A DNA stretch of 64,000 nt from Lentinula raphanica. Its lineage: Eukaryota > Basidiomycota > Agaricomycetes > Agaricales > Omphalotaceae. The notes under the pieces were generated by a model. It was not told the origin of the DNA and searched no databases. It was given only the letters and a program-made list of their open reading frames with translations. Numbering within the stretch: the stretch's first letter is position 1; each line of letters starts with the position of its first letter. Where the stretch lies: the NCBI GenBank assembly GCA_027919835.1, contig JANVFP010000056.1, positions 22,501-86,500 of the forward strand. The letters are read 5' to 3'. Positions 42,496 to 54,937 of the stretch are shown one piece after another. Position numbers and translations under genes: made by a program.

Positions 42496-45487
42496 ATGCC
42501 CTCTGCTATCTCTTCTGACGGTCTCAACGCTGACACCGGGGATCCATCCGCTACCTCTGGAGGCAGTACACCTGCTGATACCGACTCTACAATCACTGCG
42601 TCTGCTCACGTTTCTGAGGATCCACCACGTCCCCGTTCCCCATCCTCCCAAAATACTCAGACAGAGAATAACGCAGCCACTCAGCAACTGTCGACTCCAA
42701 TTCCCTCAAAGAAGAAACGAGGGAACCAGGGAAAGTTTCAGGGCCCTCAGCTGGAATTTCTGCAGTCGCGTATTGACGCATACCTCGCTCTCTCGACCAG
42801 GAAGGAGCGCGGTGCTTGGATCATGAGCACGACTCATGAGTATTTCCAGAAGTTTCCATGGCATAACACGTCGGAGCCAGCTGAATTCGCTATCCTTCGT
42901 GATTCTAGTGCTTCCCTCTCCGACCAACAGCGTCAGGACCTAGAAGCTGCACGCGACGACCTTCTGTGTAAGACTGTTAAACAAGGACAAGCCGTGAGTC
43001 ACACCTGTAGTTCCTTTGTCTCTCAGTGATCTCATTTTTTACCAGGAACTCAAGAACTGGATTCATCGCCAAACTCAACGACCTGCTCAGAGGAATGGCG
43101 GCGAGGCGTTTAAGCAGATCAATAACCAACTGAATCAAACTACGAAACTGAAGCGACCTCGTCGTAAACCTGACTACAAACATTTCATGTCCCATCCCGA
43201 GTATCGCGACCAATTTCAGAAGCATTATCAAGACGCCACCGCCGATAATCCTCCTTCCAAGGCTGAACGTATAAAAAAGCAATGCGAGCTGGCGGAAGAA
43301 CTGTACAATCAACAACCAGATGACGTTAAGCAGAAAATTGCCCTCGAGAACTCTACTCAGCATTCGTCTCGGGTCTCCACCTTCAAGAAGTTGATTTCTG
43401 GTGACGGTTTTTCGTTGGAAGGAGTCGATGACCTTACGGAGGCTGAGAAACAACTGTACGTCTCTTTTTCTCTCCCTTACACCTGAACTCACCATCAGTC
43501 AGGTGTCGTGCAAATCTCCTTACTTTTATTCAACCTCTCTTGGATGCAATCCGGGCTCATACCGGCTTGTGGCTAACATTGCTTGCTGGGGCGCCACCCA
43601 AAAACACTGACGATCCCAAAGCTGACTTCGCCGTGCTCGCGTAAGTCTTATTCATTTGTGCTGCAACAATAATTTACGCCTTTTTCAGAATTAGCTCAGG
43701 GACTGTAGACGGTTTGAAGTTCCACGAGTGGAATTCTGATGACTTCGGGGAGAAGGTCATGAATTCATTCTTGCTTTTTTTGCATGCTGCTACTGGTGCG
43801 AGCTTTGAATTCACTTTTATATTGAGATTATCCTGACCTAACGTTTGAAATAGGATCCAAACTCAACACCGGTTCGGCTCATGCTCCTGAACAAACGCCG
43901 GACCAATCTCCTCAGCAACTGATCAAAGACCCCTCACTATTCACGATTCCCGATCCTGTGCCGTCTATCGAAAGGCCTAGACCGAAACCGAAAGAGCGAG
44001 CGAATAATCCCAAGAAGCGAACGAACGATACGACAAAAGCCAAGAGGGGAACCAACCGTACAAAAGCCAAGAAGCAAACCATCGATACCGAAGACGAGGA
44101 AGAGGAGGACGAAGAAGAGGAGGACGAAGAAGAGGAGTACGAAGAGGACGAAGAGGACGAAGAGGATGAAGAGGACGACGAGGACAAAGAAGAAGAGGAG
44201 TACGAACCTCGCCTTCACCCTTCTCGTGAAAAATTGCTCCATCCCGCAAGTGTGGCATATCTCCAGAGTCTCTCTGACAAAGACCGCCGTCTTGAAATGG
44301 CTATTCTATGTCAGCGACAATCGAACTACGACTTCTATCGGAACAACAACATCTTGCGAAATAAATGGGCCATGCTACAAATCACCGGTGGTCGCACAGC
44401 GACTGACATAATTGAGAACGGCTTCATTCCGGATGATTCACCTCAATCCTCATCTCTCCTTCCTTCGAAAACTTCTTCTGGTTCAGCAGAGCCGTCCTCT
44501 CAATCTTCTCCTCCTCCTCCGACTTCCAACAGCTCTTCAGATTCTTCACCTGTCCAACTCACTTCTTCCCCTGGCCCCGAAGAACAGTCCACTCAATCAA
44601 CCACGCCACATCCATCTCGGAGGAACAATCTTCACAAGGTGACAATGTCCCAGGAGCGTCCAGCTACCCTGTGGCTAAAGCAGCGCCCATGACTCCTGCA
44701 TCGGCCAACTCCGTACTCAACTCCCCTGTGGCTGGAAACGTGGCTGAAGCAGCGACCATGACTCCCACATCGGCCAACTCCGCGCCCAACTCCCCTGTGG
44801 CCAGAAACGTCCCTTCAGCGCCCATAATTCATTCGACACCTGTATCGGCCGACTCCGAAACTATTCCTGTGTCCAACTCGCCTGTCGCTGGAATCGTTTC
44901 GACGCCCAACTCTGACTCGACTGTTTCAGCGTCCAATGATGTCTCGTCCAATACTTCATCGGCTACCGAACCTCTTCCAAGTTCTTCAGCAGCCTTCCCT
45001 CTGTCGACTGATGCAGTTGATCTGACTGACTGTCCTCGATGGCTCTCCGATGCCTACGAAGCCCTTACCGCGGAGAATAGTCCGCAAGATCCTCTATGGC
45101 GCAAAGCCCTATGTGATTTGGTAACCTTCGAACGATACCATTCATTCAAAAACCCGAATGGCAATGTAAGTGTAATTAATCCGTTCTTCCATCCGCTCTG
45201 TACTGATCGATTTTCTATGCCAGGGATCCACTTTTCCACCGACGGGTCGTCCTCAGGCGTTCGCGTGGTGGTTCCAGAACCGAAAGACTGTCTCTCGCCT
45301 TCCCCCCGATGATAAATTTGGGACCTTAGCCGAATTCTCCTCCCAATGGTGGACTTGGTACTCAATGATCAATCCTGAATGGCGGGAACGTGACATATCA
45401 GGCAGAATCGTGGTCAACGGAGCCTTGTTGTATCTTTGCATTGGTGGTACCAACATCTGGAAAGCCCCTCATCTGACTGGTTGTTAG
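42496..45487 (+). CDS. K cargo gene 1: two-module agaric family protein, function unknown
   Basis: Exons 42496-42993, 43046-43455, 43503-43640, 43689-43795, then 43854 onward, with GT...AG introns in phase, and a last intron at 45166-45223. Module one has GKFQGPQLEFLQSRIDAYLA, RRKPDYKHFMSHPEYRDQF and TVDGLKFHEWNSDDF, which I recognise from multicopy agaric proteins. An acidic run (about 44090-44200) and a Ser/Thr/Pro-rich linker follow. Module two has CPRWLSDAYEAL and QAFAWWFQNRKTVSR then WWTWYSMINPEWRERDISGR, the second half of the same family. Near 44600-44640 the frame must change without an obvious intron, so one indel is likely. Function unknown; its place inside K suggests a role linked to KDZ elements. 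Confidence 0.6.
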
Positions 45488-45851
45488 GCCTACGCGACAT
45501 TTCGTGGGTTCTTTCGGAACTAGTAAAAGCAAATCGGTGAGCCCTTTGAGCATGTTCTTTTTTCCATTGGTGACCATTCAAATTTTGGAAGACCGCATCA
45601 TCGCAGCAAACGCAGCCGACCTGCAAAGGACAACTCCGACGGTGAGGATGTACAACGTTATTCACGCCGACTTCGCAGCCAGCGCAATCTGTAAATCTTA
45701 TTGAGTATCTTGTATTGATATAAAATTTATATATTTTGCCAGCCATTTATCTTTTTGTGTGACCAGTTCCAAGCAGAATCCGATATCGACCATAAACGGA
45801 CCGGGCTTGACCGCTTGGAAAAACTTGATTTTCCCCTTTCTTTCCTCTAGC

Positions 45852-46715
45852 ATGGACTCCTCCATCATCTCGATATCAGACGACAAAGATTGCACCGAGT
45901 CTTCTCTTACCTCCTCTTCAACAGATTTTTCTCACATTCGTCCTCCTTCTCTCTCCGCTATCATGAGTCCAGCTCAAGCAACTCGTGCTGAACATCCTAC
46001 CTGTACTCCCCCAGTGTACGAGTCCTCGGCGCCAAACAGGAAATCACGACGTCGCTACTATGTTGTGTTCATTGGTGACCAGCCTGGCTGTTATCTTGAC
46101 TGGTAAGTTTTGTATCGCATAATGTATGATTAATCTGAGACACCTCAATGTTTAGGGCGGATGCGGGTGCACGCGTAACGAGTTTCCCTGGTAATGTTCA
46201 CAAGAAATATGATACATACGAACAAGCTCTCGCTGGGTGGCGTCAACACTGCCGTGGATACCACGAACACCCTGCTGGATTCATCGACGGTACTATGTTT
46301 GTTAATCCCGACGCTCTCACAGTCCCAAAGACTCCACCGCCCATCACTCCTCCCCCTGCTGAGATCAATACCATGTCTTTTCCCACTCCCACCATGTTCA
46401 GCCCTGCATCTAGTCCGATTCGGGCTCCTAGTCAAAATCATCCTAGCGCCTTTGGACCTGAAGCCTTCACTCCACAGCGCCGTACTAGAGTTTGGGCTAT
46501 TCATTCCCCAAAATTCAACAGCGTAGTGACATCAAGGTAGGTAACGTTCTTATTCAAAAGTCATATGCGAGCGAGAGATCTCATGCGGATGTAGTACTCA
46601 AGCCGACAAAATTCTTACAAGAGCGATGAACCAAGGGGAGGAGGTTGAAGTCCGCGAGGTAGACGGTGTTGCTCAGGCCGAGGAGTGGTTTGGTACCTTA
46701 TCTCTGGATGAATAG
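45852..46715 (+). CDS. K cargo gene 2: RNase H1 N-terminal/viroplasmin-domain protein (250 aa)
   Basis: Exons 45852-46102, 46156-46536 and 46595-46715, phases consistent, stop TAG. Across the first junction the protein reads RRYYVVFIGDQPGCYLDW and then ADAGARVTSFPGNVHKKYDT plus YEQALAGWRQHC. This fits the hybrid- or dsRNA-binding viroplasmin-like fold found at the N terminus of RNase H1. A Pro-rich linker and a C-terminal helical part follow. No RNase H catalytic domain is attached. An RNA:DNA-hybrid or dsRNA-binding role is inferred from the fold only. It lies between cargo gene 1 and the divergent gene at 48565. Confidence 0.7.
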
Positions 46716-46965
46716 ATAGTTGATGTACTCGTGCTGTACTTGTGCTTGCAAAATCTCGATCCCAGAATGAACTTGTCGTTATATTCACAATGATCCCAGC
46801 CAGCTATATGTACTAAGTCTGATTCATGTACTCCTCTGGGCGTTGAAGACGGCCGTTTCGACGCTGACGATAATTAATAAAAGCCCTAGGACCCCAATTC
46901 TCTATATAACGACTGAGAAGGATCTTGAGGAGATATTCAAAAGGGGGACTTTAAAAAAAAAGAAC
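46716..46965. other. Gap between convergent cargo genes
   Basis: Nothing recognised apart from a run of A (46951-46961). Confidence 0.4.
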
Positions 46966-48565
46966 TCACATTGCTTGGCGACGATCCTCTCCATAACGAC
47001 GTTCTTCACGATGACTAAAGAAAAGAGCATTAATAGTATGGATTAGTGTGGTCAGATATATGTTGCGAGAATGCCTACGTCTTGCGGTACTGTTCCTCGT
47101 AGTCCTTTTGTTTGACTCAATTGGCTTCATAATCAACTGCCCTACGTCTATCGTGAAATGTGTTTGAGTATAAATGACTTGAACCATCCTATTGACAGAA
47201 GGACCTACTTTGCCATGCGTTCTCTGGCCTTTTCCCACCTTTTTTCCTTGTTTCTATGTATTGGGACCATCAGGTTTGACAATGCTCAGCGATAAGATCT
47301 CAATATATCTCACCTTTCCTCGTATCGCTTTCGAGCTTTCTGTTGAGGTGTGAGTTCAGTGTCAGGTTCCGAATCCCTGCTTCTAGTAGCGGGCTCAGAG
47401 ATCAGATGCTCGGGTTTATATGTTGTATAATCTCTGGCAGTGAGTCCTTTTCGTAGAAACTCTGCTAGTGAGATATTGAACTTGGGCCGCTCTATGTGGC
47501 CAGTTCGCGATAGAATTTATCGATCAGTTGGATTTCATTCGTAGAATTCCCAGTATATGCCACATACCATTCGGGGGTTTCGTCTCCTGCTTACTTGCCA
47601 TAGGAATTGAGATTCGAGGCTCCAGAGAAATCCTGTGAGTGTTGTATGTGCTGTAGATATACCACTCGAACATGTTCGAGTTTGAGTTCAAGTCTATCGC
47701 GATTGAATATCACCGACTATCGCTTATGTGGCCAGTTCCCGATACTTAGCTCAAACGACTGTCTTTTTTTACCTGTCTTTAATGAGAATTTGGCCCCGCG
47801 GTTCGAAGTAGAGCCTACGTTTTTTTGTAGTAGCATAGAACATTGTAGTAATAAGAGTACAGATACATTCATGGTAGTCGAGCATGGGCAATTAGCTGTA
47901 AGTCTCGGAGTTCTTGTAGCGAATATTTAAGATCTATCAACTCCTCGTCAATGTCCTTCGCATTCTTCTTCTTGTCAGCCAAAGTCTGGGTCATTGCGTC
48001 GATTTCTCCTGCAAGTACTTCCTTCTCTCGCATAAGGGTATGAATCGAGGTCTGGACCTCTCGGAACCGCTCTTCGACTTGAGAGAGTGTGAATGTTGGA
48101 AATGGGGCACCGTCTCTTCGTCCCTGTTCACTAGTACGATAGACTGAAAGAAAAGAGCCGTGTTAGGTGTTTTCATTGATTCAATCAGGTCCTGCACTCA
48201 CGCTGAATGCTCGACCACCCTCGGTTGTCTATTCCATCCAAGGAGGTGTTGCGGCCTTCCGTTCCAGCGGCGGTGAGATTTGCTGAATGGAAGTCCGACC
48301 TCACGGTCTGAAGGACAGTGAAACGTGTGAGATGTTCAGTCCCCCACCTAGTGGTATACGATGGGGGTTGATAGTTTTCCCAGCCGGAGGCAGTGCCCCA
48401 TCCGACGGAAGGGGTGTCCTCCCACCCGAAACCCAAACCCTGAGTGGAAGACCTCTCCATTACAGAGGTGTTTTGATCACTTGGCGGTAAATCTGAGGCG
48501 ACTGAACCAGGAGGGGAGAGAGGCGCTGTATCAGTGGTAGGGGATAATGAGACTGGGGAATCCAT
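46966..48565 (-). CDS. K cargo gene 3: coiled-coil protein, possibly degraded
   Basis: The first exon starts at 48565 (MDSPVSLSPTTDTAPL, Ser/Pro-rich with several Gly-Trp pairs) and ends at a GTGAGT donor near 48203. The next exon (about 48145-47900) encodes a clear coiled coil (SQVEERFREVQTSIHTLMRE...LKYSLQELRDLQ). Further pieces at 47490-47310 (KFNISLAEFLRKGLTARDY, TPQQKARKRYEER) and 47255-47060 continue it with short introns. In the piece near 47120 a TGA interrupts YEAN-VKQKDYEEQYRKT, explicable by CGA to TGA. No enzyme domain seen. It is divergent from the transposase gene, with the shared start region at about 48570-48780. Function unknown. Confidence 0.5.
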
Positions 48566-48828
48566 GTCAATGTAATGGAAAGAAAGTGACCGGCTACCAG
48601 TGGATATCTGTTTTCAGACTCCGATGGAAAATGCGCCTTGCTCGCGCGCTGACAAGTGGCTGGTCCTCGTCCCTGCAAAAATATTCTAGAATTATGAGAT
48701 TTACCCGCTGAATATTGGCTTACCGACGGATTCTACTCGCTCAGCTCTTCCAGCAAATCCTGCTTCTTCACCTACTGACACGGACATGAAGTTCCAACGG
48801 ATTAGTCTTCGCGACTTTATGTCCAACC

Positions 48829-50162
48829 CAGCTGATACTGTAAAACTTTTGTAAAAAGTACCGATAAGTTATCGGGTACCTATTGCAAATAGTTGTGATA
48901 ACCCGGAGGGGGTCCCGGAAATGGCCCCGGGGGGTGGTCATGCCTGTCACCACCTGTCACATATGGCTTATATTTACTGTTTTGGGTAATTAATAATCAT
49001 CCAGATATTAAATAAGCAGTACGTTTTCAAAAAAACTCGAAAATTCATAAAAATTCATAAAAAACCTAAAATGGCCTGATTAGGTCAGATCAGGATATGT
49101 AAGCAAATGACCTCATATGATAAAAATGATGTAGGGCCAAGGTAGGTACCAAAAATAGCCCAAAAAATCACTAAAAATGCAAAAAATATTTAGGGATAGT
49201 ATAGAGCCTATTGCAGGCCCAGGCACATCAAACTTACCAAAAAAGGAAAAAATTGATGATGATCTCATCTTGTAGCAAAAAATCTGAAAAAAATCCTAAA
49301 AATAGTCAAAAAATTCAGGGGTGCCTTGTTGGCCCTGAAAACGCAAAATAAAAAAAAATACGCGACAAGTGTAAAAATTTTCATCACTCCAAATCATTCC
49401 AAATCTACTATACAGTCAGTATGTATGATGTATATGCTATATTTAGCATCCTAGTACCTTTATTGGGCTAAAAATAGAACTTGATCTCATCTGATAGCAA
49501 AAAATCTGAAAAAATCATTAAAAATACTCAAAAAATTCAAGGGTGCCTCATTGGCCCTGAAAATACAAAATAAAAAAATTTACACGACACAATTGAAAAA
49601 CAACATCACTCCAAATCATACCAAATCCACTACACAGTCAGTATATATCATGTATATGCTATTTATAGCACCCCTAGCACCCTCAATCACTTATATCACT
49701 CAAGAATCATACCAAACTGAATAATTTGGGAAGTAAATATATTGTACATGACATTTTGAGGACACCTAGTACCCTTGATAACTTAGAACAATTTATATTA
49801 CTCAATATGTCCAGTACACTTAGCACTCACTTATCACACCTAACACATTTTAACTCATGACAGTACTTATATGTATTATACTTAACACACTTAACAGTCA
49901 AAAAGTCAGAACAATTGTTATACTATAACACACTCATAACAACAAGTTTTGGGCGCTTATGGGCGCTTATTTGGTGTTTTTGAGTCGAAATTCATTAATA
50001 GCACATTCAATAATTTTTGTGTGGGCTCTATATTGTGTAAGGATGTTGTCTATATTATATTCTTCTAGATACAATTCAGGGAACTCGAAAATTCAACCTG
50101 TGGGGCTGGCTATATTGTGATCTTTTGAAATATAACAGTGTTTTATGTAAATGTCAATGTAT
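48829..50162 (+). repeat. P3 left inverted arm
   Basis: 1334 bp, the inverse of 50456-51788. Confidence 0.85.
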
Positions 50163-50455
50163 ATGTCCATGTAATGCAAGTATACTGATGGTGGTTCATG
50201 AAGGAATCACTGCTACAGTCTACTAGAAGTGTCTGGACATGGCCCAGATACTTACTATGACTATTGGACTCTGTGATATACATGTACATGTTTCATGTAC
50301 AATATAGATGTCTACACCTACATGTAACAATAGATGTCATATTCAATGACCCCCATCACAGATCTCTTGGCTGTATCACATAGAGATAGCATAGAATAGG
50401 TTGTAGGATGATTCTTCTCATGACCCAGTAGCAGTTTGACTTCACAACATGGGTG

Positions 50456-51788
50456 TATGCATTGACATTTTGATAAAACACTGTTATATCACAAAAGATC
50501 ACAATATAGCCAGTCCCACAGGTTGTAATCTTGAGTTCTCCAAACCGTATCAAGTGTAGTATGATATAAACAACATCCTTACACAATATAGAGCCCACAC
50601 AAAAATTATTGAATGTGCTATTAATGAATTTCGACTCAAAAACACCAAATAAGCGCCCATAAGCGCCCAAAACTTGTTGTTATGAGTGTGTTATAGTATA
50701 ACAATTGTTCTGACTTTTTGACTGTTAAGTGTGTTAAGTATAATACATATAAGTACTGTCATGAGTTAAAATGTGTTAGGTGTGATAAGTGAGTGCTAAG
50801 TGTACTGGACATATTGAGTAATATAAATTGTTCTAAGTTATCAAGGGTACTAGGTGTCCTCAAAATGTCATGTACAATATATTTACTTCCCAAATTATTC
50901 AGTTTGGTATGATTCTTGAGTGATATAAGTGATTGAGGGTGCTAGGGGTGCTATAAATAGCATATACATGATATATACTGACTGTGTAGTGGATTTGGTA
51001 TGATTTGGAGTGATGTTGTTTTTCAATTGTGTCGTGTAAATTTTTTTATTTTGTATTTTCAGGGCCAATGAGGCACCCTTGAATTTTTTGAGTATTTTTT
51101 ATGATTTTTTCAGATTTTTTGCTATCAGATGAGATCAAGTTCTATTTTTAGCCCAATAAAGGTACTAGGATGCTAAATATAGCATATACATCATACATAC
51201 TGACTGTATAGTAGATTTGGAATGATTTGGAGTGATGAAAATTTTTACACTTGTCGCGTATTTTTTTTTATTTTGCGTTTTCAGGGCCAACAAGGCACCC
51301 CTGAATTTTTTGACTATTTTTAGGATTTTTTTCAGATTTTTTGCTACAAGATGAGATCATCATCAATTTTTTCCTTTTTTGGTAAGTTTGATGTGCCTGG
51401 GCCTGCAATAGGCTCTATACTATCCCTAAATATTTTTTGCATTTTTAGTGATTTTTTGGGCTATTTTTGGTACCTACCTTGGCCCTACATCATTTTTATC
51501 ATATGAGGTCATTTGCTTACATATCCTGATCTGACCTAATCAGGCCATTTTAGGTTTTTTATGAATTTTTATGAATTTTCGAGTTTTTTTGAAAACGTAC
51601 TGCTTATTTAATATCTGGATGATTATTAATTACCCAAAACAGTAAATATAAGCCATATGTGACAGGTGGTGACAGGCATGACCACCCCCCGGGGCCATTT
51701 CCGGGACCCCCTCCGGGTTATCACAACTATTTGCAATAGGTACCCGATAACTTATCAGTCTTTTTTACAAAAGCTTTACTGTATCCTG
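50456..51788 (-). repeat. P3 right inverted arm
   Basis: 1333 bp, the inverse of 48829-50162. The small frame at 50670-50356 is mirrored in other foldback elements and is not a gene. Confidence 0.85.
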
Positions 51789-53238
51789 TGTCCAACCCGC
51801 TTGCTACCACGAGTGTTCAGGTAGACGAAATATCGAACGACGGGCGACGCGTAAAGAGAAAAGCAACGGAGACCAACCTTCCATCCCCCGTCAAAAAAAG
51901 TCGCGCGCAAACAATGTCTACAGAGCCGACAGTGACAGACCCACCAGATATTTTTGCTTCCGCTCTGGAAAGCTTTAGTCGCATGGAAAATCCCTTCGAG
52001 GTCGATGATTCATCCACGGTGCAGAATGTGGAGCTATTGATAGGCACTGCTTCTGCTCGTGCTAAGAGGCGATACTTGACTTCTGTGAGTTACGTCGATT
52101 GATGTCTGTAGAGATATTTTTACCAATTTTTGTTATCGCAAGACCAACCGCTGCTTGAATGGAGGAAGTTCACGGATGACTACCTGGCTGAATTTATCAG
52201 AAACGAAGGTCGCGGCAACGGAAATGTGGACACTTGTTTTCACTGCCGAAGAAATTCGCTGGACTGTCTTCCTCTCTTTCGATGCATGGAGTGTTTCCCG
52301 GAAGACCTGGTTTGTGAGAATTGCTGTAGGCGAATGCACGAGTTCCGTCCATTAGATGTGGTCGAGGTTAGCTAGTCGTCTAGTCGTTTGTCCGTTACAA
52401 TGCTGACACGTTGTAGAAATGGAACGGGAAATTTTTCGAACGAATTTCATTGAAGACAATTGGAGTGTTTGTACAGCTAGGTCATAACGCCCGTACTGCG
52501 TGCCCTAATCCCAGAGTCGTCGAAAATTTCACGGTCATCCACGTTAATGGCATCCATACTGTCCGTCTTCATTATTGCTGTTGCCCCAATGAATTGGTGG
52601 CGGGTGAACGGTGGCAGCAGCTCCTTCGACGCCGTTGGTTTCCAGCAACACATATCGACCCACAGACGGCAGCTACCTACCAAGTTATGAATATGTTCCA
52701 TATTTTTACTCTGCAAGGGAAGGTTACCACTTACGATTTTTACGCGGGTCTTGAGAAAATGACAGATAATGCAGCGTTAGTCAGTCTACCGGTGAGTGAA
52801 GGAGTAGAGGACACCTTACCCCAGTTTGTCTCAAACGAAATTTTTGCAGGATCGATATCGCAGCTTCTCGCGAATGATGAAGGAGTGGAGGCATCTGAAA
52901 ATGGCAAAACGGTCAGGATGCGGAAACGATGCAGAACGAAGTCTGGCGGAAACCAAAAATGGAGAAATGGGCATCAAGTGTCCCGCTTGTCCACGACCTG
53001 ATGTGAACCTACCTGAAAATTGGCGAGAGGCACCTTGCAAGAAAAGGTATGTGAAAGTACACCAAGACATTGAGCTGGTTGATTGAAGCATATGTTTCGA
53101 GATATTTGTATTGGATCTTCTTCGCGATCGATGCTTGCTTCCGTCTGAAGCGACGATTAGTATCTTCGGAGGCCCGCGATCCAGATCTAGACGTAGGAGG
53201 TTCATATTTCACTGAGGATGCAGTATTTCGAGATTATC

Positions 53239-54937
53239 TGTTATGAAGCATAACATGTACTTCTAAGCCCCCACAAATTTCTCAAATATTCCCAGCATAT
53301 CCCCTGATTTTTCCTGATTTTCCTACCATTTTTCCATATTTTTCCATCATTTATTTGGGCTTAAACAACCTCTGCAGTCCTTTTCTATCGATGGCCGAGG
53401 CTACGCCGAGCTGGCGCTTATTCGGCGTCTCGGCATCTAAACGCAGAAGCGCCGTGTTTTACTTTTTCTCACGACTTGTTCCTCTCACCTCTCCCATCTC
53501 CTCGACCACCACCACTCCTCCACAACCCTTCAGGACCGCGGAAACAACACCAACGACAACCTAGGACGATGGAGGAACGGTAGGGACGACAAGGCAGAGG
53601 GTTAAGAGGGTTGGAGGCCGCGGTGACGCGGCCTGCCAACTAACACTATATTTCGTGCGTAATCTGTCCGTCTAGACGGATTACCTTCACACTAACAAGG
53701 TGCCGCCGTCCAGGTGGGGTCATCGTCGACTCGCGTCGACGCTTCTTGACTTCTCCATGCCCTCCCGGATCTCCACACATACCACAAGACCCGGCCTCAC
53801 ATGAGATCCTTCGGTTCCGCCATGTCAACCTTGTTTTCGCATCCCCGTTTCTCCGTTCGGCACTTCGTCACCTCGTCCTCGTCATCCTCGGCCTGGTAAC
53901 ATTCCGCTTAGTCGCTCCTGGTGACAATGCACAGCCGGCCCACCATTTTCTGTGTTACACCCTCGGTCCTGACGTGTCAACGTCGTTCTCGGCATCCATT
54001 TATTCCGCTCGCTCCTTCGTCAGCCTGTTATTCGTCATCATCGGATCCTATACACTTCGTTTGGTCATCCCTGATGACGATACATCCCCGGCACCTCGAC
54101 TTGCGCTGTTTCGCCTTCACAAACACCCCACTCTCACATTTTCGGCTTGTACGCGCGGCGTTCGGCCCTCGTTCACCTAAATCACCTCACCCTCGACCTG
54201 TTTACGCATATCGTCGCTATTTACGCGTATCGTCGGCTTTATCCTTTGTTCCTGCCCTTCAACTTACTCTATCCGGATCTCTTACGCGTATTGCCGGCAC
54301 CCCTTCTCTATGCAAGCCTTTCAACCTTACCTTTTTGGACTGACATCTAGCTCCAGGACTCGATAGGCACAGCAGACGAATCAAGACGAGTCAAGGCGAC
54401 TCTTTGTCTGCTGATACATTCTTTTGTTTTGTTTTCCATTTTGGCTTCTGATACTCGTAAGCAGCCGGATCGACGCGTGTTCATGTCGATTCGTGTCGTT
54501 TCGAGTCAAATCGCATTGTCGGCACATAACGACGACGCGTTTATTACACGTCCCGGCACTGGGACGTGTCATCACAATTATCATTGTGGTGACACGTCCT
54601 CAAGCCGACATTCTTTTATATTACATTACCTTATATATCCTTACATACAGAAAACCTATATAAGCAGTAGGTATTTTGTAAACCAATCCCCAGATTGGTT
54701 ATTTTCAAAGGTTCTCAATACGATTCGGCTTTATTCTCTCATCTCGGTCTGGTTATCACCAGTGTAACAACACTTGTACTATTAACAACAAAGTTTCAGC
54801 AAACATCAATTACTTGGAGTCCAGATCCTCGGTGTAGACCTATTAGCTTAGCAGCTTGTCTACAACGTTCTTCGGACTGAACGCTCGTAGCCTTCGTCTT
54901 TGGTGCCGTCGAGGGATAGAGCAACGAGCACCTAACA
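53239..54937. mobile_element. Solo LTR (1699 bp) of a further LTR retrotransposon
   Basis: Starts TGTTATGAAG and ends CACCTAACA, with the 5-bp target duplication TTATC (53234-53238, 54938-54942). Removing it joins FRDYL to REVTDQNE of the KDZ transposase. It holds a TATATAAG near 54657 and no protein gene. The start TGTTATGAAGCATAACA is itself a small palindrome. The internal part was presumably lost by LTR-LTR recombination. Its end resembles that of the gypsy1/2 LTRs (CCTAACA), and a Ty3/gypsy origin is likely. Confidence 0.75.

Larger units (their letters stand above)
48829..51788. mobile_element. Foldback element P3 (2960 bp)
   Basis: Arms 48829-50162 and 50456-51788 are inverted copies. 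Ends are CAGCTGATACTGTAAAAC and, read inward from the right, CAGGATACAGTAAAGC. The 9-bp target duplication TGTCCAACC is perfect (48820-48828, 51789-51797). It is inserted in the first coding exon of the KDZ transposase. The spacer is related to those of P1 and P2. It has no protein gene. Confidence 0.9.

Noticed and set aside
53746..54180. 144-residue open frame in the solo LTR
   Set aside because: No domain or paralog, strongly biased composition, and it lies wholly inside an LTR.
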